A stretch of DNA of 64,000 nucleotides, taken from Saprospiraceae bacterium (GTDB lineage Bacteria > Bacteroidota > Bacteroidia > Chitinophagales > Saprospiraceae). The notes beneath the pieces are model-generated. The model searched no databases and was not told the DNA's origin. It saw only the letters and a program-made list of their open reading frames with translations. This document shows, in pieces, positions 18,701 through 28,143 of this stretch (within the stretch, counting starts at the first letter, position 1; each line of letters starts with the position of its first letter). Location: positions 40,300-104,299 of the forward strand of contig JALHLK010000013.1 of assembly GCA_022844565.1 (NCBI GenBank), read 5' to 3'. The position numbers were made by a program, and so were the translations under genes.

Positions 18701-18998
18701 ATATTTTAATAAATTATTATGCGATTTTTAGTTACAACGTAATGGCTTATTACTTTATAACGTAATCAACCACAAATATAAATGCTAATTAATTATAATT
18801 TAGTTAATAAAAGGTCAAGGTAACAAGCAATATTCTATTTGTAAAAACTATTGCTTTATGAAATTTAAAAAAAATATTAACTATAGAATTGATTTTCAAA
18901 CAAATAAAATACAAAAATCAATAATGGTAAAATTATTTGAAAAATTATTTGGTTGAGTGGAGTAAAAAATATTACCTTTGCATCGCTAAATAAAAAAT
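18701..18998. promoter_or_regulatory. Intergenic region with tRNA-Glu promoter
   Basis: This AT-rich gap separates the divergent ctpA-like gene and tRNA-Glu. TACCTTTG (18973-18980) is a TAnnTTTG -7 box, preceded by TTG at 18953-18955 with 17 nt between; transcription would start a few bases before the tRNA. Nothing else is recognisable. Confidence 0.45.
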
Positions 18999-19070
18999 GG
19001 CCCGTTCGTCTAGGGGTTAGGACGCCAGATTTTCATTCTGGTAGCACGGGTTCGATTCCCGTACGGGCTA
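18999..19070 (+). tRNA. tRNA-Glu (UUC)
   Basis: A 72-nt cloverleaf: acceptor GGCCCGT pairs with ACGGGCT (first pair G-U). The anticodon stem is CCAGA/TCTGG with loop TTTTCAT and anticodon TTC, and the T arm CGGG-TTCGATT-CCCG is complete. The discriminator is A. The 3' half serves as the integration site of the adjacent island; the tRNA itself stays intact. Confidence 0.95.
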
Positions 19071-19072
19071 CA
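19051..19072 (+). other. attL: tRNA-Glu 3' end
   Basis: The 22 bases beginning TTCGATTCCC and ending CGGGCTACA (T loop to just past the acceptor) are identical to 51692-51713. This is the tRNA-proximal attachment site of the island. Confidence 0.85.
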
Positions 19073-19075
19073 GTG

Positions 19076-19108
19076 ATGCCTCGAATCCTTTGATTCGGGG
19101 CATTTTTG
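19076..19108 (+). terminator. Terminator after tRNA-Glu (island-borne)
   Basis: A 12-bp stem ATGCCTCGAATC/GATTCGGGGCAT with a 4-nt loop and T5 tract lies directly after the tRNA. Because it is inside the island, the element has brought its own terminator; the original one is at 51715-51752. Confidence 0.8.
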
Positions 19109-19197
19109 TTTTTCCCAGCTATTTCCCAGTCGATTAAAAAAAGCAAATGTATATATTGTTTTGATTTCTTTGTTTATTTGTATAAAATTTAATTTAT

Positions 19198-20007
19198 ATG
19201 AGTTTGGAAACAAAACTTAAAAACGCCTTAAATGGTTACATAGATCTTATCAGATTAGCCAAATCTGAAACTTATTTTCAATATTATAATAAAATTTACG
19301 TAAGATATCTTACAGCTAGGGGTGAATTAAAAGATAATTTTAATAGCATTATCTCAGACTTTATAAAGTATGATTATCATGATGGAGCAAAGCAATACTT
19401 AATTTCTACAATCCAACAACACCACATAGATGGTCCTTTACTTGAAGCGTATGAAGACTTTATTAAAAAGACTCTAAATAATTATTTGGAAAAATTATCA
19501 ACCAATAATATTCTAACATCTCCAACTTCAGTATCGCCTGTAAGAGTATCTCCTAGCTTAGCATCACCTATCATAAGTATAAATTCTGAAGCCAATTATA
19601 ATAAAGAAACTATTCCGCCACTAAATAAACTCTCCTTCAAGCCTGAATATATGGCTGTAATTGAAGATGTTTATAGAGTTATAGTAACAGAGCATAGAAT
19701 TTTACATTGCAATCTTGATTCATTCATATCTTTATTTCAAGGTAATAAGCCAGAAGAGCCTATAATAATAAATGATGTGATAAAAGGTAATCTACTTAAT
19801 TTCAAACTTTGTGTAAGAGAACTTTTAACTAGCAATAAATATACAGCAATTTGCCAATACATCACTTCTTTAAAGAATGAAAGGGCTTTAGAGCCAACCA
19901 CAGTAAGTGGAGCTAAATTTCCAAAACATGAAGAAAATCAATATTCACAACTAGAACCATTTGGCATTCAGATTGAACTTAGGACGTTAAAATCAAAGGA
20001 AAAATGA
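19198..20007 (+). CDS. Hypothetical island protein with Ser-Pro linker
   Basis: This 269-residue protein belongs to no family I recognise. A helical N-terminal region (1-100) is followed by a low-complexity Thr/Ser/Pro linker (about 106-127, TSVSPVRVSPSLASPI) and a second helical region. It has no signal peptide or membrane segment. It is the first gene inside the left end of the island and stands alone, followed by a regulatory-looking gap. A role in excision control is possible from position only. Confidence 0.55.
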   Translation: MSLETKLKNALNGYIDLIRLAKSETYFQYYNKIYVRYLTARGELKDNFNSIISDFIKYDYHDGAKQYLISTIQQHHIDGPLLEAYEDFIKKTLNNYLEKLSTNNILTSPTSVSPVRVSPSLASPIISINSEANYNKETIPPLNKLSFKPEYMAVIEDVYRVIVTEHRILHCNLDSFISLFQGNKPEEPIIINDVIKGNLLNFKLCVRELLTSNKYTAICQYITSLKNERALEPTTVSGAKFPKHEENQYSQLEPFGIQIELRTLKSKEK

Positions 20008-20442
20008 CCAGATTATAAAAGAGCTATAGATAATCCCAAAAAAGCTTCTAACACCTTTTATCCTCCTTTAGAAAATCATTTTCTTATTTATGTATCAGTA
20101 ACATTCTTTCTCGATATTTTATGTTGCGTAATTGAGTCATTTGTCTATTTTTTCGGATCAATTTAAAATTGCAATGCTTAATCAATTAGATAGAAATATC
20201 TAAAACGTCGAAAACGTCAATCACGTTAAAAACTTTTATTTGTATGATTATCAACGTTTAAAACGTTAATTAAATTCATATATGATTATTACTTACATTT
20301 GCATCATCAATAAAAAATGATGAGAATATATAATCTTATAACAAATATTAGAGGCCCCTGCTGCCAACCAAAATTATGTCTATTGACATAAATAAAAGCT
20401 CGTTATGAGCAATTTTTTTTAATTTTTTAAATATTTAATTTT
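20008..20442 (+). promoter_or_regulatory. Regulatory gap: AACGT repeats, promoter and structured leader
   Basis: Five ACGT-core motifs (mostly AAAACGT or ACGTT) cluster at 20203-20267, the last two forming the near-palindrome AACGTTTAAAACGTT (20253-20267). TACATTTG at 20294-20301 fits a -7 box. The leader then holds a hairpin TATGTC-TATT-GACATA near 20378-20393 and GCTC-GTTAT-GAGC followed by a T8 tract (about 20399-20420), which resembles an intrinsic terminator just before the next start codon. This suggests repressor-controlled transcription with possible attenuation. Confidence 0.5.
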
Positions 20443-20841
20443 ATGATTAAATTTTCTAAAGGTTTTGAGCACCTTATAAGCTCTTACAGCCAAGCTGAAT
20501 TTACGGAGAATGAAGCAAAGGATTTACTTGAAAAGATCCTTGGTCCTAGCTTCAGCTTAGACTATTCCTTTTGTAGTAAAGGCAGATCCAATATATATAA
20601 CTTCTTTTATAATAAGGAGTTTGTATACAAACAATATGATCCCAATTACGGAGAATTCAAGTATTTCCTAAAAAAGGAAAACCACTTTGTAAAGATTGCA
20701 GCTGCACATAGCGGTTACTTTATAACTCATGCAGGAATACTTCTCCTCCTTGCAAATGCAGATAAATTTAGAATTACTTCTGAAGAGGAAGAATGCATTA
20801 GAGAGAGTGAAGCTGAAATAATAACATGCTTAGAGCTCTAA
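20443..20841 (+). CDS. Hypothetical island protein
   Basis: The 132-residue protein (MIKFSKGFEHLISSYSQ...) has no recognised domain. It is soluble, moderately acidic at the C-terminus and contains no export signal. It follows the structured leader described for the preceding gap and ends before a strong hairpin, so it is probably a monocistronic, regulated gene of the island. Confidence 0.5.
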   Translation: MIKFSKGFEHLISSYSQAEFTENEAKDLLEKILGPSFSLDYSFCSKGRSNIYNFFYNKEFVYKQYDPNYGEFKYFLKKENHFVKIAAAHSGYFITHAGILLLLANADKFRITSEEEECIRESEAEIITCLEL

Positions 20842-20871
20842 AATAATTTAGCTTAAAAGAAAAAAAGAAAC

Positions 20872-20903
20872 ACCTGCACTTATTTCTAAATTAAAGTGCA
20901 GGT
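20872..20903 (+). terminator. Hairpin, probable terminator
   Basis: A perfect 10-bp stem ACCTGCACTT/AAGTGCAGGT with a 12-nt loop is followed by AAATTTATT. The weak T tract makes termination likely but not certain. Confidence 0.55.
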
Positions 20904-20937
20904 AAATTTATTATTAACAATTTAAATACATAACATA

Positions 20938-21132
20938 ATGTTAGAGAACATTTTAACAGAAAATCAACTCCGTAAAGAGTTAAATCTTTCAAGATCGACC
21001 TTATTTAGATACCGAACAAAACTTGGGCTCCAGTTCATTAGAGTGGGAAACAAGAATTTCTACGAAGTAGAGGCGATTAGGGATTTTTTTAATAAACACA
21101 AAAGTAATTTAACTTTAAATGGAAGAAAATAA
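20938..21132 (+). CDS. Small helix-turn-helix protein, excisionase/MerR-like
   Basis: The 64-residue protein matches the winged-helix excisionase/AlpA-type pattern: LTENQLRKELNLSRSTLFRYRTKLGL (HTH) followed by FIRVGNKNFYEVEAIRDFF (wing and helix). Such proteins act as recombination directionality factors or transcription regulators of integrated elements. The stop codon overlaps the DUF3987 gene by 14 nt, indicating coupling. Confidence 0.72.
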   Translation: MLENILTENQLRKELNLSRSTLFRYRTKLGLQFIRVGNKNFYEVEAIRDFFNKHKSNLTLNGRK

Positions 21133-22465
21133 TCTAATCCAAGGATCAATAGAATCCTTAAAACAGGAAAATGCCAATAATGCCAATAGTGACAGCTCTC
21201 ATACAGAGAGTTGTCATAATTGGGACTTCATGACGGCATACCAAAATAATGAGCAAATCCTTATTCCAAAACAAGTGTATGATATTTTACCTAGAAGAGT
21301 TTCTATTTTAACGGATACTTATCCAATGGGAGAACCTACGAGAGACGTGGCACTATTGACACTTTTGGCACATTACTCCTCCATATGCTATGGCACATCG
21401 GGTGTGTACCATAATCAATATTACCACCCTAATCTATTCGTGATGGTAGTGGGAGAAGCTGCAAGTGGTAAAGGGAATGCCATTTTTGCAAGGAGGACTC
21501 TACAGGATATAGATAATTACACGCTTGATCCTTTACAGGCTCAAAAGAGGTTCATTATTGCTGGCAATAACTCTAGAGCTAATTTAATATATAGGTTAAA
21601 TGCAAACCAAGGAATCGGTATGATATCGGAAACTGAAGCTGACGCTATATCTATAAATAATAGGTCAGACTGGGGGAATAGCTCCTCGGATCACAGATGT
21701 GCTTTTCAAAATGAGCGAATATCAATGGAGCGTGCAGTTGATAAAAGAGTAATTGTAATTGATAAACCTCGATATGCTATGTCAGTAACAATGACACCTG
21801 GTCAAGTTGCTAATATGGTTGGCGACAGAGAAAATGGACTCTTTTCCAGAATTCTATTCTACACATTAGATAGACAGCCTGAATTTACCTCCCCCCAATC
21901 TTCAGGAGTAGCTTCAAATAGAAATGAAATAGTATCTGACTTATCTCTTGAGGTCTTAGAATGGTATAAAAAGTTTGAAGATATAACGCATGACTTTGTT
22001 CTATCTGATAATCAGTGGTCAGATTTTACGAATTTTTGGCAATGTAGATTTAAAGTATGGACCGACATGTACGGTCAAAACGAATCAGATCTTATATTCA
22101 GGTTAGGATTATCATCATTTAAAATAGCGATGATATTGCATACTATAGAGTTGGACCATCCGATTGAAAATAAAATCATCCAATGTAAAGATGAGTTTTT
22201 GGAAGCTTCTCTGACGATCTGTGAACTTCTGTTCTACCATGGGCTCAAAGTTACGGACTATCTAGATAAACCTAAGATTTCTATTAATACTTCTATCTCA
22301 AAGATACTGGCAGCAATACCTAATACTTTCTCAACTCAAGAGTTCCTTAATGCAGCATTCAAATTTAATATGGCAGAAAGGACCGCAAAAAGGTATTTAC
22401 ACGGATTAGTTCAAGATAAGGTTCTGATTAAAATAAAACACGGTGTATTCGAAAAATACTTCTAG
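21119..22465 (+). CDS. DUF3987 domain protein (primase/helicase-associated ATPase)
   Basis: The 448-residue protein has a P-loop-like GEAASGKG (about 113-120) within NLFVMVVGEAASGKGNAIFA. The downstream GIGMISETEAD is a plausible Walker B, and the SVTMTPGQV...NGLFSRILFY pattern fits DUF3987 proteins of Bacteroidota mobile elements. These are often found next to DNA-binding proteins and are thought to act in element replication. The C-terminal 70 residues look like a winged helix (TFSTQEFLNAAFKFNMAERTAKRYLHGLVQ). Confidence 0.75.
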   Translation: MEENNLIQGSIESLKQENANNANSDSSHTESCHNWDFMTAYQNNEQILIPKQVYDILPRRVSILTDTYPMGEPTRDVALLTLLAHYSSICYGTSGVYHNQYYHPNLFVMVVGEAASGKGNAIFARRTLQDIDNYTLDPLQAQKRFIIAGNNSRANLIYRLNANQGIGMISETEADAISINNRSDWGNSSSDHRCAFQNERISMERAVDKRVIVIDKPRYAMSVTMTPGQVANMVGDRENGLFSRILFYTLDRQPEFTSPQSSGVASNRNEIVSDLSLEVLEWYKKFEDITHDFVLSDNQWSDFTNFWQCRFKVWTDMYGQNESDLIFRLGLSSFKIAMILHTIELDHPIENKIIQCKDEFLEASLTICELLFYHGLKVTDYLDKPKISINTSISKILAAIPNTFSTQEFLNAAFKFNMAERTAKRYLHGLVQDKVLIKIKHGVFEKYF

Positions 22466-23281
22466 AAAAGGGTTATCTCTTATAAAGTGAACATTGGTTT
22501 TAACTACTTGAGCTTAATGCCTGTTTTGAAAACCTAGATACAATGGATAGATATTCTTAAAAGTAGCTTATCTTATGCTATTAGAATATCTATCCTTTTT
22601 TCGATTAAAACGAATGTCCTGTTATCTAAATGTGTGTAGTTTATTTTGTGGAATCCAATTTCCATAGACGTTTTCAAATATAAGGTGACCACTAAGAACT
22701 TGCTCCCAATGTCATATTTGTAAATCATATAGAAAAGATATACTCAATTTGGAGTTTTAAAAATAAACTTTTGTGTAAAAATCTCAAGAGCATTAATACA
22801 CCCACCATTTACTCTAGAATAATTTACAATATATATAATTCGATTTATAATGTTTTCTATAGGACTTTGTTACGCTCTTTGTTAAAAGAAAGTTTTAAAA
22901 AGCGCAAGTATTCCAACGGATCGACTAAGTAAGGTAACAAATAGGAATACATGATTATATTTCTTCTACAGAAGGCACTGGCATGACCAGAGAGCTTATG
23001 AACTGTGATTACAACAATTACTTCGAAATATAGAATAGATAGTCTTAGAGTAGCTTATTATGTTATCTTACTAGGATATCTGTCCTTTTATCAATATAAT
23101 ATATCCTACCACAAAATGTCAGGTTATGTATAATACAGTAGCTAATTTCCTAAAAGTTCCAATCTTCTAAGAAGATGTCGGGCTATATGCTTTACTTCGT
23201 GTTCGCTACTATCCCTAACTCATTTAGAAACAAATTTTATCTAATTATGAGTAAGCGCTATGTTTTCATTAGAATATAAAT
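22466..23281. repeat. Gene-free stretch with two related stem-loops
   Basis: There is no credible gene in 816 bases. Two diverged copies of a structured segment lie at about 22547-22608 and 23035-23097. The first forms GATATTCT/AGAATATC (22550-22557 with 22583-22590) plus TAGC/GCTA inside, followed by CCTTTTTT; the second keeps the outline (GATAGTCTTA...GATATC...CCTTTTA). The first copy probably terminates the DUF3987 transcript. The rest is AT-rich without recognisable features. Confidence 0.45.
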
Positions 23282-24487
23282 TTAATCTTTAATGCATCGC
23301 ACAGAAAGCCCACGTGTTCGTTCCCAAAGAGTCGTACCAGCAAAAAAGTCAAAAAGTGTTATGCTGTTAACAATAGTTCCACTAACTGTACTTGTCCAAT
23401 AAGCTCCAACATTTCCTTCACTTGTAACTTCACCATAAGAACTTCGGTACCCTGGCACTGAAAATTTTGTTGCCGCACTTATCGCACCCGCAGGCTCATT
23501 AATTATCCAACTTGATCTTTCTTCCTCAAGTTCTTGGTAGGTTGGCACACTATAACCTTTTGGACATGGGTTATTCACCCCATTTACCCCCTGCCATAAA
23601 TTGTCGTTTTGTGGAGAACGCCAATCTGAAACACCTATGATAAAATCCCCATGACTGGGTTGATCCATATTGCTCACAGAACTTCTTGTAGAAGAATTTC
23701 TACATTGGTGCCCATCACTAGCTCGACCCCATTGGTATAGGTCTCCATAACTCGCTGCATCTGTACTTGAAGTTGCAGCTTGTTCAGCACCCAAGTTACG
23801 ATCCATCCATGTTCTACCTGTTATTGGGTTTACTACATCTACTATAGCTGTAGGTCCTGCTTCGCAAAAAACGAAACTAGCAGGGTATTGTGTCGATAAA
23901 TCTTCTACCGTAATGCTCAATGTGCACGTTTGATCACCAATATTCAATGCAAAGCTCGCTATTCCATCTGAAGAAGGAGTTCCTGAAATCGCATAGGATA
24001 AGGATCCACCACCTTCGGAAAAAGTCCCTGCTGTAAGGGCAGCGTTTAGACCTGTTACCTCTGTCGAATTGACGATTTGTGAATTATAAGTACCACCATT
24101 TCCTCCAGTGTAAGGAATACTGGTGATTAGTCCATTTGTAATTGTTCTCTCTACCAATATGCCGTTACTTGTAGCTAATCCACATTCTAGCGTACTTATA
24201 GTCCCTACTGGTAGAATAACACTACCACACATTTGATACCACCTACCACTATTATAATAGTTAGGACATCCAGTACTGGTATTAAATATCATAAGACCAT
24301 CTGCAGGACTTACGATCGAATCTCTTTGTTCATTAGTCATCCTTGGAGGTAAAAATCCTCTATTGGTACTTGTTACATCAAACTGTGCTGATGGGTGAGG
24401 ATTGAGAGTTCCAATTCCAGATTGAGAATAAGTATAAAGCTGACTCATTACTACTATCAGAATTGATAAGAATGCTTTTTTAGTCAT
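23282..24487 (-). CDS. Secreted FISUMP-domain protein
   Basis: A 401-residue exported protein when started at 24487 (MTKKAFLSILIVVMSQLYTYSQ, a clear signal peptide); an ATG at 24556 gives an implausible leader. The N-terminal part, with GIGTLNPHPSAQFDV and GFLPPRMTNEQRDSI, is typical of Bacteroidota surface/fibre-like proteins. A central Gly/Ser beta-rich region precedes the C-terminal FISUMP (Fibrobacter succinogenes major paralog) domain. That domain shows GRTWMDRNLGA, YGDLYQWGR, CPKGYSVPTYQELEEE, YWTST and LSVRCIKD. The function is not known; surface display is likely. Confidence 0.75.
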   Translation of the reverse strand: MTKKAFLSILIVVMSQLYTYSQSGIGTLNPHPSAQFDVTSTNRGFLPPRMTNEQRDSIVSPADGLMIFNTSTGCPNYYNSGRWYQMCGSVILPVGTISTLECGLATSNGILVERTITNGLITSIPYTGGNGGTYNSQIVNSTEVTGLNAALTAGTFSEGGGSLSYAISGTPSSDGIASFALNIGDQTCTLSITVEDLSTQYPASFVFCEAGPTAIVDVVNPITGRTWMDRNLGAEQAATSSTDAASYGDLYQWGRASDGHQCRNSSTRSSVSNMDQPSHGDFIIGVSDWRSPQNDNLWQGVNGVNNPCPKGYSVPTYQELEEERSSWIINEPAGAISAATKFSVPGYRSSYGEVTSEGNVGAYWTSTVSGTIVNSITLFDFFAGTTLWERTRGLSVRCIKD

Positions 24488-24696
24488 TTTGAGTTTATAT
24501 TTTATATTTTTAGAGGGTAGGTAATTTATTTTTAAAACCATTATACTTAAATACAAAAGTACAAAATTATTACTTAAATAATATTTATATATCTCTAATA
24601 TAAAATTACAATATCTATTAATCTTTTATAGGACCTATCACATATTGTTTATATACAGCCGCAAATTCCGATTTCCTTTACCCTATCCTCCTAACC

Positions 24697-25812
24697 TTAC
24701 TCATCAACCTCCAGCATCCATTGCAGCAAATACAAGTTATTAGTCTTAACACCTACCCTATATAGTGATTTAAAAGTCTTATTACTAAAATACTTTTTTA
24801 ACAACTCACATTTTATTGAGTTGTCAAGTTTACAATAGGCAATTGCCCATATCATTGTAAACTCTTGATGTACTGTAAGATTATTGTAAAAATCAATTCT
24901 TAATTGATTGAAGTCAGGCATCCTTAGGGGCCAATAATCCTTAGACTCATCTTTTGGGAAAGGGTAAGATCTTCTGCTTATTTGAAGTCCAGAGTAAGAA
25001 AAATCATAAGTTCCGTCTTCTTCAGGGTCCAAAATATTATCATGATTACTGAGTGAGACATATTCACCCAATTCGTGTTTGATGATCATACTCGATATGT
25101 GTTCATGCTCGTACTCTTGTTTAGCTGACGTATCCTTTATGTAAAAAAACTCAAAATCATCAATTAAGGTCTGTATAGATACCTCATGTTGTAGGTCTTC
25201 ATTGACGATCCAGCTCAGCAGTTCAGATCTCCTTTCTCTTAATGCGTCATTGCTATAATTGTCCTTAGCCCATCGACTTATTACAGAAGAACAAATAGGA
25301 TACCTTAATACACGATTAAGAAAATTGTTATTTTTAAACGCATTGGCACACAACCACTGCTCTTCCTCGTGAGACAATCCAATATCAATTAGTATATTAT
25401 TTGCAAAACTCCTTGCATCTTCTACTTGACTTTTTGGTAAATACTGACTCTCAAGATATGTTTTTTTAAAGAGTTGAAATAAAAGCTTACAGGTGTCCGA
25501 GGGAAGGTCAATTGCAGGTCTGGCAACCTTAGCAATAAGCCCCCCATATTTATCCGTCGGGAACTTATTTAAGTACTTCTTTATAAAAAATAATAACTTA
25601 ATTCGATTTATCCTCTTAGGAGATGACCACAAGTCATTAGTGATTTTACACAAATTGTAAAGGACTACAGGATTAAACTTGTAGTGTAAAAGAATATGCC
25701 TAACTTTCAAAAAATCAGCGTAAGATAAGATTAAACCATCTTCAGGATAAAGATTTTCTATTTCGGCAATTGCTGATTGAAGTTTTATTTTTCTGTCTTT
25801 TGGTAGCTTCAT
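24697..25812 (-). CDS. Hypothetical helical protein
   Basis: The 371-residue, largely alpha-helical, soluble protein has no signal peptide and no recognised motif. The N-terminal 200 residues have the look of helical repeats (for example LYNLCKITNDLWSSPKRINRIKLLFFIKKYL). An acidic loop (NILDPEEDGTYDF) lies near residue 255. It is transcribed in the same direction as the flanking FISUMP and FGE-like genes, with 209 nt to the FISUMP start. Confidence 0.5.
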   Translation of the reverse strand: MKLPKDRKIKLQSAIAEIENLYPEDGLILSYADFLKVRHILLHYKFNPVVLYNLCKITNDLWSSPKRINRIKLLFFIKKYLNKFPTDKYGGLIAKVARPAIDLPSDTCKLLFQLFKKTYLESQYLPKSQVEDARSFANNILIDIGLSHEEEQWLCANAFKNNNFLNRVLRYPICSSVISRWAKDNYSNDALRERRSELLSWIVNEDLQHEVSIQTLIDDFEFFYIKDTSAKQEYEHEHISSMIIKHELGEYVSLSNHDNILDPEEDGTYDFSYSGLQISRRSYPFPKDESKDYWPLRMPDFNQLRIDFYNNLTVHQEFTMIWAIAYCKLDNSIKCELLKKYFSNKTFKSLYRVGVKTNNLYLLQWMLEVDE

Positions 25813-25961
25813 GGAATTTTATATTTAAATATATTAACCTCAAATTTTGCTTTTTTACAAAACGAGCTCAATTCATATTAAATTATATAATATCTATAAT
25901 ACTACTAAATTGCTACTAAAAAAGACAACCTCATAAGACTAAACACTCATAAAATTAAACC

Positions 25962-26096
25962 CTATGCCACACCCTCATACAAATGCTTTTGAAACTCAAC
26001 AAATAGCGCACTGATATTTTTTACCTCACCAAGTACAGATTTAGCATCTTCCAGTGATTGGTATTTATTTATTAAGTTTGTAGAAAGTTCTATCTT
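25962..26096 (-). pseudogene. Coding-like remnant without start codon
   Basis: On the minus strand a stop-bounded frame of 44 codons reads KIELSTNLINKYQSLEDAKS... and ends LYEGVA-stop. It has protein-like composition but no start codon, and its upstream end overlaps the last codons of the FGE-like gene in another frame. It may be the 3' remnant of a displaced gene; chance coding cannot be excluded. Confidence 0.25.
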
Positions 26097-26929
26097 TTAG
26101 CTATAATAGAGGCTACCAGGCGAAAACCTATACTGTTTTCCCTATCGTCAGGGTGAAAGCTTAAGCGAGAGGAGACACGACAATACTGCTCTTCGCTGAT
26201 CCAACTGCCACCTCGATATACCCGTTTTGAAGAATTCACCTCTAGACAATCAGCTGTCCACTCCCATACATTACCACTCATATCATATAAGCCATAACCA
26301 TTCGCCCTTAATCTACCTACCTCTTGAGGTTTATTACCACTGTTGTTAAAACACCAACATACTTCATTCACAATATCGCTCCCAGCAAACTCATAACTCT
26401 GTCCTCCTCTTGATGCAAACTCCCATTCCGCCTCAGTAGGCAATCGATATTTCACTCCAGTCTTCCTAGACAACCATTCAGCATACCGCAAAGCATTATA
26501 CCAAGTCACTCCTACGATCGGTAAGCGCTCAGCACCCTCACGGCTATAGCCCATATCTTTGTACAAGCTATTATCGCCTGTCTCCACATGACCATGATTA
26601 CCTACCTCTAACCACGACGGCCAATTACTATTCGTCTCCTTACAAAACTCCAAAAACTCACCGACTGTCACCTCATATTTGCTAAAATACAAATCATCTA
26701 CGGTCTCAAGATGTTTAGGCTTCTCATCAATATAACCGTCACGCCCCATCATAAAACTACCCCTAGCGATATAATGCATCGTCATACTATATCTACCAAC
26801 TGGTACTACTATCTCAGCCTCCTTTGCTTTCATTCTTTCAGCTATGCTTCGCACTCGGTTACTATTCTGCCCAAATACACTTGAGTATATACAAATGTAC
26901 AAAACAACTATTAAGTATCTATTCATCAT
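26090..26929 (-). CDS. Secreted formylglycine-generating-enzyme (FGE-sulfatase/SUMF1) domain protein
   Basis: About 279 residues from the ATG at 26929 (MMNRYLIVVLYICIYSSVFGQ, signal peptide; 26926 also possible). The SUMF1 fold is well marked: GSFMMGRDGYIDEKPKHLETVDDLYFSKYEVTV, GVTWYNALRYAEWLS, RLPTEAEWEFASRGG, YGLYDMSGNVWEWTADC, RVYRGGSW and GFRLVA. Many bacterial members lack sulfatase-activating cysteines and serve other roles (C-type-lectin-like or kinase-linked). Here only scattered Cys are seen, so classical sulfatase maturation is doubtful. Confidence 0.78.
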   Translation of the reverse strand: MMNRYLIVVLYICIYSSVFGQNSNRVRSIAERMKAKEAEIVVPVGRYSMTMHYIARGSFMMGRDGYIDEKPKHLETVDDLYFSKYEVTVGEFLEFCKETNSNWPSWLEVGNHGHVETGDNSLYKDMGYSREGAERLPIVGVTWYNALRYAEWLSRKTGVKYRLPTEAEWEFASRGGQSYEFAGSDIVNEVCWCFNNSGNKPQEVGRLRANGYGLYDMSGNVWEWTADCLEVNSSKRVYRGGSWISEEQYCRVSSRLSFHPDDRENSIGFRLVASIIAKR

Positions 26930-27645
26930 AATCTTTCTTCTTATATTTATCTTTCTCCAGATCATCCTGATACATTATAAACAAGGCCAAGATTTCTTTT
27001 GGTGACTATACAATCAAGCTTGCAAAGATAATTGAAGTCCGCAATTTTTTAATATTTTATACCTCCTTAGTTAACCAAAGTGATTTACAGACACACTATT
27101 CTTCTACAGACTTTATAATCCATGGCAAAAGACCATCCATTTCGCTATTTAAACAGCTTTAAAGCCGCTTAAAGGACCAAGCCAAGCGAATACCCCATCT
27201 ATTCTACAAGCTCGCTTAAATCGTTTCTATTTAGATTATTTAATATATATACAATACAGATATACAGTGTAGTTAATCAATAAAAGGTATATTCTAACAT
27301 TCTCAAGCAGGACCAAGCCCAAATCCAAAAATTCCAAAAATTTAATGTGTGCATAAACGAGTAGGATCCCTAATCTAGCCCCGCCTCTTATACTAGGGAG
27401 CAACATACGCCCCCGTCAACTTTGTACGGAAAAAATTTTTAACTTACGTAATTAACTTTAAAAAAGTATTGATTGATTGTAAATCACTTTAGAGTATTTA
27501 GAGAATTAGCTAGTGATAGCTTAGCTTTTGTTTTGTTTGAGGTTGTTTGGATCATCATACATTCATTGTATTGATTGCTCTCTTGTGTGTACTGTGTAAC
27601 AATCTGTTTTTGGTTGATTTACTCTGTACATACATTGTATAACCC
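26930..27645. other. Gene-free stretch between two minus-strand genes
   Basis: No gene or RNA is recognised in about 715 bases. It contains short C-rich patches around 27375-27420 and a near repeat of 'ACATnCATTGTAT' at about 27558 and 27630. It lies downstream of the RepL-like gene and upstream of the FGE-like gene, and may hold terminator or origin-related sequence, but nothing is decisive. Confidence 0.3.
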
Positions 27646-28086
27646 TTAGTGATAGTAAAATCCTAGTTCTATGATTGTCTTCAGTTCTTTATTTCTGTCA
27701 GTTGTAGAGCCTATAAAGGCAAATCGTGGATTTAACTGATACAAGCCTGAATCATGCTTAACTAGAATCTTCTTCTCAAGTAATGAGGGAAGAGTGTTTT
27801 GTATAGTTCTTTCATTAACCTTTGTAAGTTTAGATATATCTAATCTAAGTTTTTTAGTTATGTCAAACTTTACACCTTTAGCATACCTGAGTAAATAGCC
27901 AAAGATTCTAATCTCTGCCATTGACATTTCCATGAATGCATCGGTAAGAGCAGAATACCCTAAAAAGAATTCATCTTTGGTATCAGCCAAATGCTTATGT
28001 TTTTGAATACTTTCTTCTATTACTTCACCTGTTTGGCTAACAACCTTAACAATCTCTACTAAATGTGTCTTTAATTGTGATTTCAT
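27646..28086 (-). CDS. RepL-like plasmid replication initiator
   Basis: 146 residues from the ATG at 28086 (MKSQLKTHLVEIVKVV); the longer frame to 28119 is unlikely. It shows the RepL layout: a short N-terminal SQTGEVIEE, then a winged-helix with MSMAEIRIFGYLLRYAKGVKFDITKKLRLDISKLTKVNERTIQNTLPSLLEKKILVK in outline, ending LNPRFAFIGSTTDRNKEL. RepL proteins start plasmid replication in Gram-positive and other hosts. Upstream iteron-like repeats at 28144-28182 strengthen the assignment. The gene suggests the island can replicate after excision. Confidence 0.68.
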   Translation of the reverse strand: MKSQLKTHLVEIVKVVSQTGEVIEESIQKHKHLADTKDEFFLGYSALTDAFMEMSMAEIRIFGYLLRYAKGVKFDITKKLRLDISKLTKVNERTIQNTLPSLLEKKILVKHDSGLYQLNPRFAFIGSTTDRNKELKTIIELGFYYH

Positions 28087-28143
28087 GTTATACTTATTTA
28101 TGTCTGTAAAAATACACATTTTTATCTAGAAAACAATAAATGC

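Noticed and set aside
19010..19213. A 67-residue minus-strand frame across tRNA-Glu
   Set aside because: It lies antisense to a tRNA and its terminator; such frames are common artefacts.
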